Positions 1 through 9,263 are shown, numbered from the stretch's first letter. The stretch: DNA of 16,358 nt from Euperipatoides rowelli (GCA_003024985.2 PXIH01S0005033.1), one strand, 5' to 3'. Program-made: numbers and translations. Notes: a model not told the origin generated them from the letters alone.

Positions 1-133
1 AAGGTGCAAGGTGAAGATATCATGTGATATACATTTTGATGAAATTACTATTATCACTGTGCCGCAAGATCATTTTCTTTTGAATAAAAAGAACAAGTTT
101 AGGCTGATCCAAATGCTTTTCCCTATTCATTAA

Positions 134-385
134 CATTGTAGGGTTTTCCCCCCACCCACCATGGTATTACCCCAAGGTGGGGGGAATACTGTGAAAATGC
201 CATTTTGTACTATTTTCAATTTTTATTAAATTTGATATTGTTTTGCACGAAATGTGTATTTAAAAGTAGGATAACTAAGGATCATTTTCATGTATAAACA
301 TTTATCTTAACTTTAACTAGGCTATTTTGCCACAAGAACGAATTTTGCTTAGGCGCGCGGTATTCCCCCCACTTCCCCTACACTG
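134..385. mobile_element. Candidate mariner-like MITE with short degenerate inverted ends
   Basis: The left end reads CATTGTAGGG and the right end, reverse-complemented, reads CAGTGTAGGG, so 9 of 10 terminal bases match. The right end is followed by TA, as in Tc1/mariner insertions; the left flank reads TAA, so a clean TA duplication is not visible. Just inside, C-rich and G-rich runs (GTATTCCCCCCAC near 359-371 and its complement near 173-186) form a second inverted pair. No coding potential. It may be an old MITE, or simply two C-rich tracts that happen to pair. Confidence 0.35.
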
Positions 386-389
386 TATT

Positions 390-1499
390 CAGAGCAAAAT
401 AACAAGAAAGCTGCAATTGTGTTTAACACTCTCAAAAAGTAAGTTGAAGAAGTTAAAGTTTAAATGCTCTATATTGTAAAAAAAACAATAGTTGCTTTAA
501 ATTTACCTTATTATGTCCCCCTCCCCTATCCCATACACACAACAATTTATTTACAGACCTGGTCGGATAAGACAGTGTTGACGGACAAATAATTTAATGT
601 AGGGGTCTGTCTGTAAAAAACACTGGCTCATTCCTCATTGTTCCTAAAGTTAATTGCCACAATATCTGAAGCCATATCATGACAATGTTTCTTGAAAAGC
701 ATATAATCTAATTAAAAAAAGTTTACTACTAAAATTATTGATACAGGTTTAATAATATTCTTATTAGCCTATATTCTGAGAACTATTATTTTATCTAATA
801 ATCAAAAAATTGTTAAAAAAAAGTTTAATTAATGCCTGTTTGTAAACATAAATATTCACAAAGGACATATTAGCATTATTAGCAAAATCATGTGAGGTTA
901 CATTAAAAAGGCCTGAGGATGACGTGGGCACTTGCTTGCCAACCTCTGCCTTAGACATTCAAATTGGATTAAATTTATACTTCCTTCAATTTTCCCCAAA
1001 ATCCCCTCCTTGAAACTTGTCAGGGAAGAGAAATCTCACCTTATTAAAAAAAAAAAAAAATTAATGCCCTTACCTAGGTCCTGAGAGACAAATTAATGTC
1101 TCTTCGCCTTCTCTGGTATTTCATTATGATATTAGCACATAGAATTAATTTTGAATATGAAGAAAATTTATATTTTTTATATATTGTATTTAATTTTTTG
1201 TTGTTTAACTTTGACTCCTATAATTAAAAGAAATGTTTTAAAAATACTTTTATTTGACTAGTAATCCTAATTGATTTGACTTTTTTTTTTTTAACTTTTT
1301 AAAAATACATTCTCACAAATTCTGATCAGTGACTTTTCTATAAAGTGTTGTATTTGTGTTGTCTTCTCAGATTATTAAGTTTCTATTGTCATCTTCTCTT
1401 TATTTACATGGCATCCTTCTATCAAATGGAATGATAATTGTAAGCTTTTTCTTCGATTGGCATCTTAACTGCTTCATTGGAGAAATTAAAAGAGAGGAT
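390..1499. other. AT-rich non-coding stretch, no gene seen
   Basis: Only short structures are visible. A TTTACAGAC / GTCTGTAAA inverted pair lies at about 550-558 and 609-617. A run of 15 A at 1046-1060 could be an old retroposon tail, but no matching duplication or element body was found upstream. No open frame resembles a protein. Confidence 0.5.
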
Positions 1500-1845
1500 A
1501 GAACATTGTATGAGTGTCATGTGACCTGGTAACTATTGGGTCGGCTTGAAAAAAGAAATGAGTGTAGATGGACACATTTTCATTTAGTAAATTGTCCCCA
1601 TGTTGTTTGGATAATACACTTTGATTCAGCCCCTTGTGCACAAGCAAATAAATCCTTAAGTCAATGTTTGCTGGAGATGCTCCCCCTCTCCCAAACAGAC
1701 TATTGTCATGTAAAGCAAAGTCGAGTGTTTTTCTTTTTCATTTACTTTTAACAAACATGCTGCTTTCTAACAGACGGAGGAACCATGCACAATTTGAACA
1801 TAGTGTATTGTCAATAGGATTTGCATTGTAAATTTGTCAATTTTT
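1500..1845. promoter_or_regulatory. Candidate conserved non-coding block
   Basis: This block is visibly less AT-rich and less repetitive than its surroundings. It contains a CATGTG E-box followed by a TGACCT half-site (about 1518-1526), a perfect 12-bp palindrome CTTGTGCACAAG at 1633-1644, and a perfect octamer ATTTGCAT at 1819-1826 of the kind bound by POU factors. A 71-codon open frame crosses it but has no recognisable domain and starts at a non-ATG codon. The regulatory call is inference from composition and motif density only; such motifs also occur by chance. Confidence 0.22.
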
Positions 1846-1849
1846 TTTC

Positions 1850-2534
1850 CTCTGTAGTTTGCCGTTTAAATTTTTTTTTTATGGCTTTGCTGTGTTATTT
1901 GTATTTTTGTTTGGGATGAGGAAAAGATAGAGAGAGATAAAGCTGTAGAATATTAATTAAGTTGAATGGGGAAAAGGGTATAATATTGTCAAAGACTTCA
2001 TTAAATACTGAATACACTTGTTCATATTTCATGAAAAGTGAAAATAAAAACATTTATCAAACTTCCTATGATTTAATTGATTATGATTTTATAATAAATG
2101 ACAAAGTGAAAATACTTCCATTTTATTTAGATTGTTCATTACTGGCTAGTCTAATATTGTTGGGTCCCCCAAAATACTAGTTTCTTGTAACCCTACTTCC
2201 TTAATTTTATATTGAAACTGTATGGTGTTAATGATTTGTTTGCCTAATCCTAAAATTGTTCAGTATTTTTGATGAATAAAATTAGGCCTCTTCATATAAT
2301 ATCCTCCTTTTCTTATATAAGTTTTTATCTAATCATTTTAAATCAAATTTTGAACTAAACTTGTGTCATGTTTTTCTCCTACACTTTTACTCTCAAATAG
2401 ATTTTACTTTAGTGTATACTCTCAAATAGATTTTAATTTCTTTGGAACATATATTTAATTCTTTTATTTTGTGAGTAATTTATCCATCTATCTTTTAAAA
2501 TAAGCCCATCAATGAATAAGGCTGTTGCCTTTAC
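1850..2534. other. AT-rich non-coding stretch
   Basis: No gene is seen. A 72-codon open frame at 1962-2180 has no recognisable domain and is of a length expected by chance. A short local duplication in this interval is listed separately. Confidence 0.45.
2388..2435. repeat. 19-bp direct repeat with 29-bp period
   Basis: The 19-mer TACTCTCAAATAGATTTTA occurs exactly at 2388-2406 and again at 2417-2435. The 10-bp spacer and perfect identity suggest a recent local duplication (slippage or short-patch repair). No further copies follow. Confidence 0.85.
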
Positions 2535-2537
2535 TTA

Positions 2538-3297
2538 AGCCGCCCATACACATAATGATTTAGCTGATGGTCCGGTCTGACAATGAGTTTTGACTCATAG
2601 ATCATTGTGTGTATGGCCCTGTCTGTAAACAAATCCCTATGACACAATCGCATGGCTCAAAATAACTCAAGTCATTCACAGCATTTGCAGCGAGTTAGGA
2701 GACAATGACCTTGAGCTCCAAGCCACTTGGAGCATATTTTGCACAGCCTAACTTTTATATTCTATAAAATAGGTAGACTGTGGCTATATTTAAATTAACT
2801 AACAAATATAAATAGTTAAGTATTATAAAGTGCCACTATATTATTTGTTAATTCAGATAAACTAGTCTACATAATTACCTTGAGCTGCCATAAAATTGCC
2901 ATGAGTAACATTATCCTCAAAGCAAAATTTGCTGTGAGAATTAAATTACTATTTCGAGCCCTGCAATCGTGTCTGCGGTTGCCTGGCAGTGCCAAGCGAA
3001 TGGGGCTGAAACCTCCTGGAGTGATATCTTGTCTGAAAGTGTATGGCACGGTCCCTCATCATTTATGTGATACCAACGATATACACACACAAAAACAAAA
3101 AAATGCTCATTACAAAGTTTAATTACCAAAAATGTACATTTCTATTTTAAATTATTATATTCTCTGGAAAAGACAGATGTCACGTGTTATGGTGTCTGTA
3201 TGAAGACATCTTCAGACCACATCTGTCAAAACTTGTCAACAATTTACCTTCAGACCAGATCGTCAGATAAATCGGTGTGTGTATAGGGAAGGGGGCT
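2538..3297. mobile_element. Non-autonomous Harbinger-like DNA transposon, 760 bp, TTA duplication
   Basis: Both ends start AGCC when read inward and share CCxATACACA, GATTTA, CTGA and GGTCTGA in the same order. The left arm is 2538-2580 and the right arm 3250-3297, giving imperfect inverted repeats of 43-48 bp. TTA flanks both ends (2535-2537 and 3298-3300), matching the 3-bp TWA duplications typical of the PIF/Harbinger superfamily. Each end also has internal dyads: CCATACACATAATGAT pairs with ATCATTGTGTGTATGG inside the left end, and GACAGATGT pairs with ACATCTGTC near 3172-3228. The core around 2950-3060 is less AT-rich and open on both strands, but I recognise no transposase in it. Superfamily assignment rests on the duplication and ends only. 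Confidence 0.72.
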
Positions 3298-3300
3298 TTA

Positions 3301-3990
3301 CAATAAAATCTATAAATACTCACTGCATGGAGTCAGGTTTGGATTATCAAATAAGTCAACTAAGCCATTGTCCTGGACCTTACCCAACTCCATTCAAGGA
3401 ACTAAAAATGCCTTGCAATCATATGTCACAATCATATATAATCAGTAATTAGCATTCCATTCTCCCAACCAAAAATGTTTTGTGAATATTTTAGAGCCAT
3501 TTGTTTTTACCACAGAGGGTCTCAATTTTGCAGTTCAAGAAGTGCATCCACTTGACAACAACAAGTTACAGTCATATATGAGGTAGATTACGTTAATGAC
3601 TTCTAGTCTTAGATGTCATTTGGTTTTTATATGCATTTAATGTAGCCATCTCTGTACAAGAAAAAACAATTTGTTTAAGTTTAATTTTTGGGTAAGTGTG
3701 GATCATCTCATGATCTATGGACACAGAGAGACTTAATCCAGGTCTGCGTAATAGATTTATCATCCATTAAAATATTTAATGCAAATGGATTTAATCAATC
3801 TGTCACATGTATGTAACTAACTGATAGATATTTCCTCTTTCTTTTTACTCTGAAAATGTACGTGAAAAAAAAAGATAAATAACAAAAGACAAAAATCAAC
3901 TGTCCAGTCTTGTTTGGATACTAGCTTTGCGCTTGTAGTCTTAGGATATGTTATGTTTTGCTAAATATCTTCGAATTGGTGGGGATAGAG
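3301..3990. other. Non-coding stretch between transposon remnants
   Basis: No gene, RNA or element boundary could be supported. The part nearest the reverse-transcriptase remnant (about 3900-3990) might hold decayed sequence of that element upstream of its YxDD motif, but I could not align it to the expected GVPQG region. Confidence 0.4.
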
Positions 3991-4612
3991 TGTGAAATTC
4001 ATCACATTGATCATCAATAATATAATTAGTTAAGTTGATGACTTTAGAATTTTCATATATTGGACTCTGTCAATGATGTAACACAATTTCATGGAGAAAT
4101 TAATAGTTTTAGTAATTGGGTTGAGTTGAATGGACTTACTTTGAACATAAATAAATGTAAATTTATGTTATTGGGTAACGAAACAATAGATTGTGACTTT
4201 TATCTTAATAATATTAAAGTTGATTTGGTTAGATCACATAAAGATCTAGGTATCATGTTGGATGACAGACTCACATTTTCTATAAATATTGCTTTAGTGA
4301 TTTCCAAATTATTCAAGAATTTTTATATCCTAATAGTGTATTCTTTGTTCTTTCATTATATATTTTTATTGTTATATATAAAAGTTTTCTCCAGCCTAAA
4401 ATTAATTATTGCAGTTCAGCATGCTCATTGAATGGTTAATGTTGTTGACAGAAGAAAATTGAATAGATATTTAAGAGTTATTTCTAAAATGATTGTAGAA
4501 TTGCATTTGTTGACTTATATGAAAAGACTAAAAGTTTTAAGAAATTTTGGAATATTGACATAAATGCAAAAACACATGAGGGGTGACCTAATTTTTACTT
4601 TTAAAAAGATTG

Positions 4613-4620
4613 TGATAGAG
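4613..4620. repeat. Target-site duplication, left copy (TGATAGAG)
   Basis: The 8-mer TGATAGAG precedes the hAT element directly and recurs exactly at 5057-5064. Eight base pairs is the standard hAT duplication length. Confidence 0.93.
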
Positions 4621-5056
4621 CAGTGGTTCCGAACCCTGTGCCCGTGGGCACCATGGCGCCCTTTGACTAATTTGTGTGTGCCCACCACTGTTCGACCACA
4701 AAATGAAAGCTTATTCACGTTAACTGGGTGGTGCCCGGATCCTATTGATTTAGATTGTGAGTGGTTAGGCAACCAATATTAGGCAGTTGTTTTCTTGTAA
4801 ATCGACCTCTTTAATTCCACCTTTTGTGCCAAGTTAACACAGATGAACTTGAGTGCAATGCACACAGACGGTTGAATTGAGTAGTGGTGGGGATAGTTAG
4901 AGAATTGTCTAAATACAGGCGATACAATCCAGATTCTACTGCATTTTTGACATATGTGCATATATTTTCCTCATTATGGAAAATATAGATGGTGCCCGCC
5001 ACCCTACACGGTATTTTAGAATGTGCTCTTGGGTATAAAAAGGTTGGGAACCCCTG
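4621..5056. mobile_element. Non-autonomous hAT element, 436 bp, nested in RT remnant
   Basis: The element begins CAGTGGTTCCGAACC and ends with the complement of CAGGGGTTCCCAACC: 13 of 15 terminal bases match, and the ends have the CAGxGGTTC form common in animal hAT elements. A second inverted pair, GGGCACCAT at 4646-4654 and ATGGTGCCC at 4989-4997, is perfect. An exact 8-bp duplication flanks the element. It is far too short to encode a transposase, and the short open frames crossing its borders combine element with host sequence, so they are not genes. It depended on transposase supplied elsewhere. Because it lies inside the RT remnant, it is the younger of the two insertions. The near-intact ends and exact duplication suggest limited age. 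Confidence 0.93.
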
Positions 5057-5064
5057 TGATAGAG
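5057..5064. repeat. Target-site duplication, right copy (TGATAGAG)
   Basis: Exact repeat of 4613-4620, immediately after the right end of the hAT element. The RT reading frame resumes at 5065. Confidence 0.93.
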
Positions 5065-5221
5065 CATAACATTGAAGAACTATTTAATTTGTCAATGGTT
5101 TCTCAAACTAGGGGACATAGTTTAAAATTAACAAGAGAGATAAATAAAAGAAGAAATAGATATAACTTTATATTAAACTACCACACCTTGTGGAACTCCG
5201 GATTAATTAAAAAACTTTGAA

Positions 5222-5685
5222 GATTTAATATCTTTAATTTTAACCCTGACAAAAATTAACCCAACCATTTAATCAACACAATATGAATGTCACATGAAAA
5301 ATTTTTTCCCAATAATAAATTAATTGGAACCACATTGAAAGCTTTTGTTAAATCAAAATACACTATTCCAACCCTATGGCCATTATATCTATCCCTAATC
5401 CATTTATTCGTGCAATCAAGTAGACATGACTCGCAAGATCGGCCTGTTAAAAAAATCATGTTGATTGACACTAAAATAACTTTTCAGCTTTGGCTTCAAA
5501 ATTATCAAAATGACCTTTTATACAACCTTTGAGATAACATTTGTAATTCTAACTGGTATGTAATTATTTACATTTGAAATATTTCCACTCTTGAATAATG
5601 TTGTGATATAAGATTCTCTCCATGACGATGGGATGGAACCTATATCCAAAGACCAATTCAAAAATATTCAAATCAAACTTGAAAA
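5222..5685 (-). pseudogene. Non-LTR retrotransposon reverse transcriptase remnant, N-terminal RT motifs through motif A
   Basis: Read from high to low coordinates on the minus strand, this piece gives SLDIGSIPSSWRES, LFKSGNISNVNNYIPV, SVNQHDFF, then after a frameshift GRSCESCLLDCTNKW, GHRVGIVYFDLTKAFNVVP, LIKWLG and a decayed FLSG. These match the order of the early RT motifs of jockey/CR1-type elements. In motif A the catalytic-position Asp (YFD) is kept, but the normally conserved AFD reads AFN. There is a stop after ISKVV, a frame change near 5460 and a stop after KWLG. The longest clean open segment is 5256-5471. The piece stops just where the plus-strand RT piece ends, and what it encodes lies upstream of what that piece encodes, with little or no overlap. 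The two may be parts of one element split by an inversion. Confidence 0.87.
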
Positions 5686-5689
5686 AAAT

Positions 5690-6680
5690 CTGTTATTTTA
5701 ATATACTGCTTTGTTGTAATTGTATACTATTTTATTAATTGCCTATTTTAAACTATTTGTATTTGCTACAACTCCATTTCTAAATCACACGTTTGTTTTT
5801 GTAAGGTAGATGTGAACTAAAAGCAAAAGATTGTCAAAAGTTAGAATTGCCATATGGAAATAGTCACTGAATTGGGAAGAATGATTTCAAAGTTGGCCCT
5901 ACATACAGACAAATTGGTCTAGTTGTAGGTGTTTCACATTAATGGATGAATCCATTGCCATAAAACATGATCTGCATGTCTTTTGCTAATCAGGCAATCA
6001 GAATACATGCTATTAAAAAAGCTTCCATTTTAAAGATTCTTCATTTCTTTTGTGCAAAATCATAATCTCTTTACATGTCAAAATTTAGCATTATTCTTCT
6101 TTGGCATCAAATTCAAATAGCAAGTAATTATGAATCATGGCTAAAACGTTGCTTAATTTCAAGACCACTCAGCTGATACGATACGATCACAATGATCCAA
6201 TTCCTGTCCAAATTTCAAGTGTAGAGCCAGTTTTAAAATCAGGTGCTAATTGTCTATCTTGTCTTTTAATAACAGAATCAGAAATTTCATTTATACAATA
6301 ATTAGCAATAATAGTGTTCCCTATAATCAATGATCTGTGAACTGTATCAGTATTTATTTACATCAAATTTTAAATTTATCACCAATGAATTATATTGACA
6401 CAAATACATTCTATTCTTTTTGGTATTTATCTCCCTATTATTGAAGCCATATTTTCTTTATTATCCTTTTTGTTCCATTGCACAAATTGCATAGTATGCA
6501 AAAATTCTTAAATGTTTGAAAACCCAACAGGTCCCTCATATTAAAAACATTTTATTGCAATAACAAAACTATCCCTTGCTAAAACATTTTCTTTGAAATT
6601 GTCAACAAAAACTTTCATTGCATTTATTTGATTTGCATCATAGATTTATAACAAAAATCTGTTTTGTCCACTTTGACAGG
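5690..6680. other. AT-rich non-coding stretch with possible transposase trace
   Basis: No gene is seen. At 5877-5945 (plus) a conceptual translation reads DFKVGPTYRQIGLVVGVSH, reminiscent of the helix-turn-helix start of Tc1-like transposases (TYRQIG...GVS). It is followed at once by a stop, and no catalytic region is visible downstream. The rest shows no repeats or ends that I could pair. Confidence 0.35.
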
Positions 6681-6682
6681 CT

Positions 6683-6832
6683 AATATAGCAGCTGCAGAA
6701 ACCACACTCGTCGTAAAGAGGGTGCAGTTTGAATGGAATTGATCAAAGAATATTGTCACTACTGCTTTGCTGTAAAACAATGGCAATTGCTATTATGGTT
6801 TCTGACTAATAACCGTATTGCAAATCCAATTT
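6683..6832 (+). repeat. Dispersed repeat, copy 1 (matches 12602-12751)
   Basis: About 150 bp align with 12602-12751 in the same orientation at roughly 70% identity by eye. Shared blocks include ATAGCA, GAAACC, TAAAACAATGG, TGGTT and AATCCAATTTT. The left part (GGCTAATATAGCAG) and the complement of the right part (GGTTATTAGTCAG) look loosely inverted, suggesting a small decayed MITE. The divergence implies an old family. No coding potential. Confidence 0.75.
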
Positions 6833-6943
6833 TATATTATGAAAGTGTTGATGATATTTAATGAGATAACTTACACTATAATACAGGTTAAACTGATATT
6901 CTCTAACATAAAGAATAACGTACAATATAAAGAGTACAAACTG

Positions 6944-6977
6944 CAATATTATAATTGGTCAAAACAATATTATAATT
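6944..6977. repeat. 13-bp direct repeat overlapping hAT target site
   Basis: CAATATTATAATT occurs exactly at 6944-6956 and 6965-6977. The second copy ends in TTATAATT, the 8 bp duplicated by the adjacent hAT element, so the local duplication may predate the insertion. Confidence 0.8.
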
Positions 6978-8429
6978 TAAAGTTGTGCGCATGACCTATT
7001 TTTATTCATGCTCATGCCTGTTCACGTTTTAAAAAATACACTCATGCCCATCATTCACGCATAAACTTTTCCAATACCTTTCACACTCAAGCCCACTCAC
7101 ATATATTTTTTCTATATTCACGCCCAATCACAGATTTTTTTTTTCATAAAATTAAATTTAAAAAAAATAGGTATTATTAGGCTGTTATTATCGAATCATA
7201 AAAATACTAAATAAACATTTTTTTTTTCAAGCAATAAAGAAACAAAAATAGTTACTTCACTTATAAGTTTTAACTATGTACTTTTGCAAGCGCTTTCATT
7301 GTTTTACAAGCATAAATTCTTGTTAAGAAAAAATAAAGGAATTTAAATTTTCAGATGAAAGGCATTTATGTTGTTCTTCTAATAGGCTATACCGGTACAT
7401 TTTTTACATTTTACGAAATCTTTGTTTTGTTCCTTGAAATTGTATAACATAAAATAGTTCCCCATACAGTACTTTCAACATTTTCATTTGAAGTAAATAT
7501 TAAATCATTTGTTTTGTTTTTAATCTTTTTTTTTCTATTTCATGTTTTGTTAATTTTATTTCTTCAAATTCCACCTTGTAATGATTCGCAAGTTTTTCTT
7601 AAAAAAAAAAAAGATAAACCATTTCCTGATAATCAATTCAATAGGTTTGTTTCAAATCTTGTAGCAGGGAAAATGAGTTGCTACTCTCTGCACACAAAAA
7701 TGCTATGATAATGCTAAAACCCAGTTAAGGAAGGAATCAGGTAGCCAAATAAAGCTTATGTGTAAATACATACAACGGCTAATTGAGGCTTATAACCCCT
7801 ATAACCTAAAGGCTAAGCATAGCCCATAAAGGGCTAAAACCTCCAGCTACAAATTGAACCACCTTCCTTAAACTGTGAGGACAGTACATCATGGAAATAC
7901 TAACAAAGATGCAGGAAGTAAAAGCCCGCCGTCGGAGCATGATCCAAACTGTACACACTAATATAATTCTAAAAAGAAAATAGAATAAAATATAATCTTA
8001 AAAATATTTTTAACCTAAATTAATATTTTAATACTTATTGTAATAGAAGTGTAACATTATTATTGTGCTAGGCACTTTAGGGCATATGGAGTCATCCAGA
8101 AGTGAAAGAACATAAGCTACTTACTCAAATTGAATGCACAAAAAGATTTACACAAACCAAGCACATGTTTACTGCAGTGAGTCTTTTAATTATAAAGATG
8201 ATTATGAGAAATTACTTTAAACTTAAATAATTTGATAGCTTTTTTTTTAAAATATGATTGTATAATAAATGTGACTCATGATTGAAAACATTGGCCATCA
8301 CATTGGCATTATTTATTACTCACGATTAGGCACACTCACGACCCGAAGTAGGCAAATGGATCACGTTCATGATGGGTCACTACATGACCCATCTTGACCT
8401 GATAAAATTCATGACCCATGCCAGCTCTA
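6978..8429. mobile_element. Non-autonomous hAT-like element, 1,452 bp, TTATAATT duplication
   Basis: The left end reads TAAAGTTGTGCGCATG and the complement of the right end reads TAGAGCTGGCATGG. They align as TA[AG]AG[TC]TG-GC-ATG, and both sides are followed outward by exact TTATAATT (6970-6977 and 8430-8437), an 8-bp duplication as made by hAT transposases. The left subterminal region carries four TCAnGCC motifs (7012, 7042, 7086, 7118), mostly followed by TCAC. The right side has related CATGACCCAT copies and a perfect hairpin GATGGGTCA-ctaca-TGACCCATC at 8371-8393. Repeated subterminal motifs are typical transposase-binding regions in hAT elements. The interior has no transposase frame; a 64-codon frame at 7514-7708 is low-complexity. 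The ends are more diverged than those of the 436-bp element, so it is probably older or a different family. Confidence 0.75.
7722..7875. repeat. Inverted-repeat unit inside the 1.45-kb hAT element
   Basis: CAGTTAAGGAAGG at 7722-7734 pairs with CCTTCCTTAAACTG at 7862-7875 (one extra base). Between them is a GC-richer segment with repeated GGCT/AGCC words and a perfect AGCCC-ATAAA-GGGCT hairpin at 7821-7835. The following 7876-7960 (GAGGACAGTACATC..., CCCGCCGTCGGAG) stays GC-richer than the element around it. It could be a nested small element or captured sequence. No target duplication was found. Confidence 0.45.
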
Positions 8430-8437
8430 TTATAATT

Positions 8438-9009
8438 GAGTAATTATGCATTATAAAAGTAAGACCTTTAATAACATTTGTGTGGTGTCTTTACTAACAA
8501 AGACACACATATTCAGATTACAATAGTATTGACTAAATAATGAATTGGTCACATGATGTAATTAGCAAATCTCATTCAGCCTGTGATTACAATTATTATT
8601 ATAAATTAGTAATGCGGCAATTACGATTATATATAAATGAATAAAACATATGCAACTTTGACTCCACATGGCCAAAACAAATTCTCACACCCTCTTCCTT
8701 TTTAAAAAAGTTTGATCCTTCAAATTTTAGCTATGAAAAAAGGAAATATGTGAATATGGTACCTCAGGCTCCAGGGCAGTTCCTGTTCTAGAGCTGGACC
8801 TGCTTCAATAGATAACACATGAAAAAAGATGATGCATTTAAGAAATTTATAGCACTTCAGCAGTGAAAAATGCTATACAATCAAAAATATTTATTCTACG
8901 ATCTCAATAAAAAAATAAACTTCAGCAGATCTATACCAATTAGTCTCAAATATTCAACTGGGTAATACCTATTGGAATATTAAAATGCTAAAGGTAAAAA
9001 AAATTATAA
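8438..9009. other. AT-rich non-coding stretch
   Basis: No gene seen. A short GC-richer patch at about 8759-8805 contains TCCAG/CTGGA words but no clear element boundary. Confidence 0.4.
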
Positions 9010-9263
9010 TGTGAGTTGGCTTAGTGGCATTATATGAAAGAAATGTATGGTTCAAACAATGTTAATCTGGGTAGAAGGTGAATGTAATGGTGAGGTGGTG
9101 GGAGTTTGAACAAATAAGGAATAGTGGGAGCTAGGCTTTGTGGGATGGCTTCTATCCGGGTACTATAGGTATGTAATGGAGTTTTGAGCTGAATTGATGT
9201 GTGGAATTCAGTTAAATATATGGGTAAATAAGTGCCCAAAAATGAGTAAACTGCTTTGTGAAT
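9010..9263 (+). mobile_element. Probable tRNA-derived SINE remnant
   Basis: TGGCTTAGTGG at 9017-9027 fits the RNA polymerase III A box (TRGCNNAGTGG), and GGTTCAAAC at 9049-9057 fits the B box (GGTTCRANNC). Spacing is 32 bp, shorter than in a normal tRNA, as often in SINE heads. The following ~180 bp is unusually rich in G and T on this strand, which also produces a 69-codon minus-strand frame (9030-9239) that I regard as spurious. TGCTAAAGGTAAAA at 8986-8999 and TGTTAAAGGCTAAAA at 9264-9278 could be a decayed target duplication, so the right end is uncertain. Confidence 0.55.

Larger units (their letters stand above)
3998..5215 (+). pseudogene. Non-LTR retrotransposon reverse transcriptase remnant, YxDD region to C-terminus
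   Basis: This is the back half of a jockey/CR1-type non-LTR reverse transcriptase. Translation shows, in order, a decayed LFINDI-like stretch (IINNI), VDDF where these enzymes carry YADD (4036-4047), SFSNWVELNGLTLNINKCK (about 4093-4149), SHKDLGIMLDDRLTF, and after an insertion MRGDLIFTFKKIV, EELFNLS, TRGHSLKL and a terminal WNS. All are characteristic phrases of the RT thumb and C-terminal region in this class. From 4060 to 5220 one reading frame carries most of it, with stops at 4429-4431 and 4561-4563 and a frameshift near 4055. The frame is split by a hAT element at 4621-5056; subtracting that element plus one duplication copy (444 bp) restores the same frame. There is no endonuclease domain, 3' UTR or poly(A), so this is a dead fragment. 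Confidence 0.88.

Noticed and set aside
1046-1060. A15 run as a retroposon tail
   Set aside because: No element body or flanking duplication could be found; A runs are common in this window.
2867-3129. Overlapping 60-80-codon frames on both strands inside the Harbinger-like element
   Set aside because: No recognisable transposase or DNA-binding motif, and mutually overlapping frames; probably a by-product of lower A/T content there.
3572-3590. TGAGGTAG, the seed start of let-7
   Set aside because: The match ends after eight bases and no precursor hairpin surrounds it.
4515-4782. Open frames of 72-85 codons on both strands crossing the hAT left border
   Set aside because: They join RT remnant to transposon sequence and include the inverted terminal repeat; they are not genes.
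3998-5685. Twin-priming 5' inversion as the origin of the split RT
   Set aside because: That process leaves the inverted 5' part before the 3' part, with the 3' end outermost; here the C-terminal ends lie in the middle and no poly(A) tail is present.
7000-7140. CRISPR-like spaced repeats (TCAnGCC motifs)
   Set aside because: Motifs are short, degenerate and irregularly spaced (30-44 bp), and sit in a transposon end; eukaryotic context.
9030-9239. 69-codon minus-strand frame
   Set aside because: Lies entirely in the G/T-skewed SINE body, where stop codons are rare on the opposite strand.
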